A stretch of DNA of 64,000 bases from Streptantibioticus ferralitis. Lineage in GTDB: Bacteria > Actinomycetota > Actinomycetes > Streptomycetales > Streptomycetaceae. Positions 63,751 through 64,000 of the stretch are shown here, piece by piece. The stretch is taken from assembly GCF_029223525.1 (NCBI RefSeq), contig NZ_JARHTQ010000037.1:1-64000 (forward strand), written 5' to 3'. A program made the position numbers and the translations under genes. Position 1 is the stretch's first letter, and each line of letters begins with the position of its first letter. Below the pieces are notes generated by a model, which saw only the letters and a program-made list of their open reading frames with translations, was not told the origin of the DNA and made no database searches.

Positions 63751-64000
63751 TCAGCGGACCGCGTCGGCGAACGCCCGGTACGCCGCGTCGTCGAAGAGGA
63801 CGAAGCGGACCTCGGCCACCGAGGTGTCCGCCTCCCGCACGGTACGGACCGCGATCCGGGCGCCGTCGTCCATCGGCCAGCCGTAGATCCCGGTGGAGAT
63901 CGCCGGGAACGCCACCGTCCGCGCCCCCAACTCGTCGGCCACACAAAGCGATTCGCGGTAGCAGGACGCCAGCGCCTCGGACCGGTCCTCGCTCGCCGAC
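63751..64000 (-). CDS. Macro-domain protein (ADP-ribose hydrolase), 5' end missing
   Basis: The C-terminal part of a macro-domain protein; the gene continues beyond the window. Visible sequence includes EALASCYRESL, ADELGARTVAFPAISTGIYGWP (the conserved ADP-ribose-binding block) and a C-terminal IAVRTVREADTSVAEVRFVLFDD. The domain removes ADP-ribose or O-acetyl-ADP-ribose. Nothing further can be said about its length or domains from this fragment. Confidence 0.88.
   Translation of the reverse strand, partial: SASEDRSEALASCYRESLCVADELGARTVAFPAISTGIYGWPMDDGARIAVRTVREADTSVAEVRFVLFDDAAYRAFADAVR

Overview
The window is high-GC actinobacterial DNA, almost certainly a Streptomyces chromosome. The evidence is an AfsR-type SARP regulator with small peptide genes in the AfsS position, an AfsK-type kinase with a C-terminal PQQ propeller, an XRE/DUF397 pair, an FO (F420 precursor) synthase, and very little use of the TTA codon. 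The first ~190 bases are near-pure C/G homopolymer and look like a damaged contig end.

Layout. 330-10095 is mostly ordinary Streptomyces content: XRE + DUF397 regulators, a sodium:solute symporter, an ADP-ribosylglycohydrolase, FO synthase (fbiC), an F420-type oxidoreductase and a secreted beta-helix protein. 10252-17537 carries a D-aminoacylase-like amidohydrolase, two luciferase-like (F420/flavin) oxidoreductases, an SDR, a rhomboid protease and a first amidohydrolase-2 enzyme. 17643-22457 holds a degenerate FAAL-like gene, afsR, and two tiny genes in the afsS position whose products share a PDTWGN motif. 22515-26600 is a FadD3-like CoA ligase, a lipid-transfer thiolase, a DUF35 partner and an enoyl-CoA hydratase. 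afsK lies at 26653-29133. 29360-61561 is a nearly continuous acyl-CoA catabolism region: six acyl-CoA dehydrogenase genes (two pairs plus two singles), a FadA6-like thiolase, an echA20-ipdA-ipdB-ipdC operon, five SDRs, a TetR regulator, a second thiolase/DUF35 set, an ADP-forming acyl-CoA synthetase, a HsaB-like flavin reductase, ADH and ALDH, a cyclase-family hydrolase, a second amidohydrolase-2 and another CoA ligase. The window ends with a Tat-exported phospholipase C and the 3' part of a macro-domain gene.

How it fits together. The echA20-ipdA-ipdB-ipdC order, with a divergent SDR, matches the cluster mycobacteria use to open the last two steroid rings, and FadD3- and FadA6-like enzymes are present. 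The upper steroid-nucleus genes (kstD, kshA/B, hsaA/C/D) are not. I infer a pathway for a bicyclic or alicyclic carboxylate (terpenoid- or steroid-derived) that relies partly on F420/flavin chemistry. The strongest unannotated signal is a 17-bp palindrome, consensus TCTGACGNNCCGTCAGA, found 13 times from 13363 to 59983. Nearly every copy lies just upstream of a catabolic gene or between divergent pairs, and one controls the promoter of the SDR-tetR operon. This describes a ~47-kb TetR-type regulon, and the operator does not look like the KstR or KstR2 motifs I know.

A second signal is at the afsS position. Heptamer repeats with exact 11-bp spacing, typical of SARP binding sites, sit just after afsR. 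They are followed by a 12-bp leader hairpin and two small ORFs. One is cytosolic-looking with two PDTWGNT copies; the other has a secretion signal and ends APDTWGNV. Catabolic genes flank, and lie between, the afsR/peptide genes and afsK, so a global antibiotic-control locus and a catabolic island are interleaved here.
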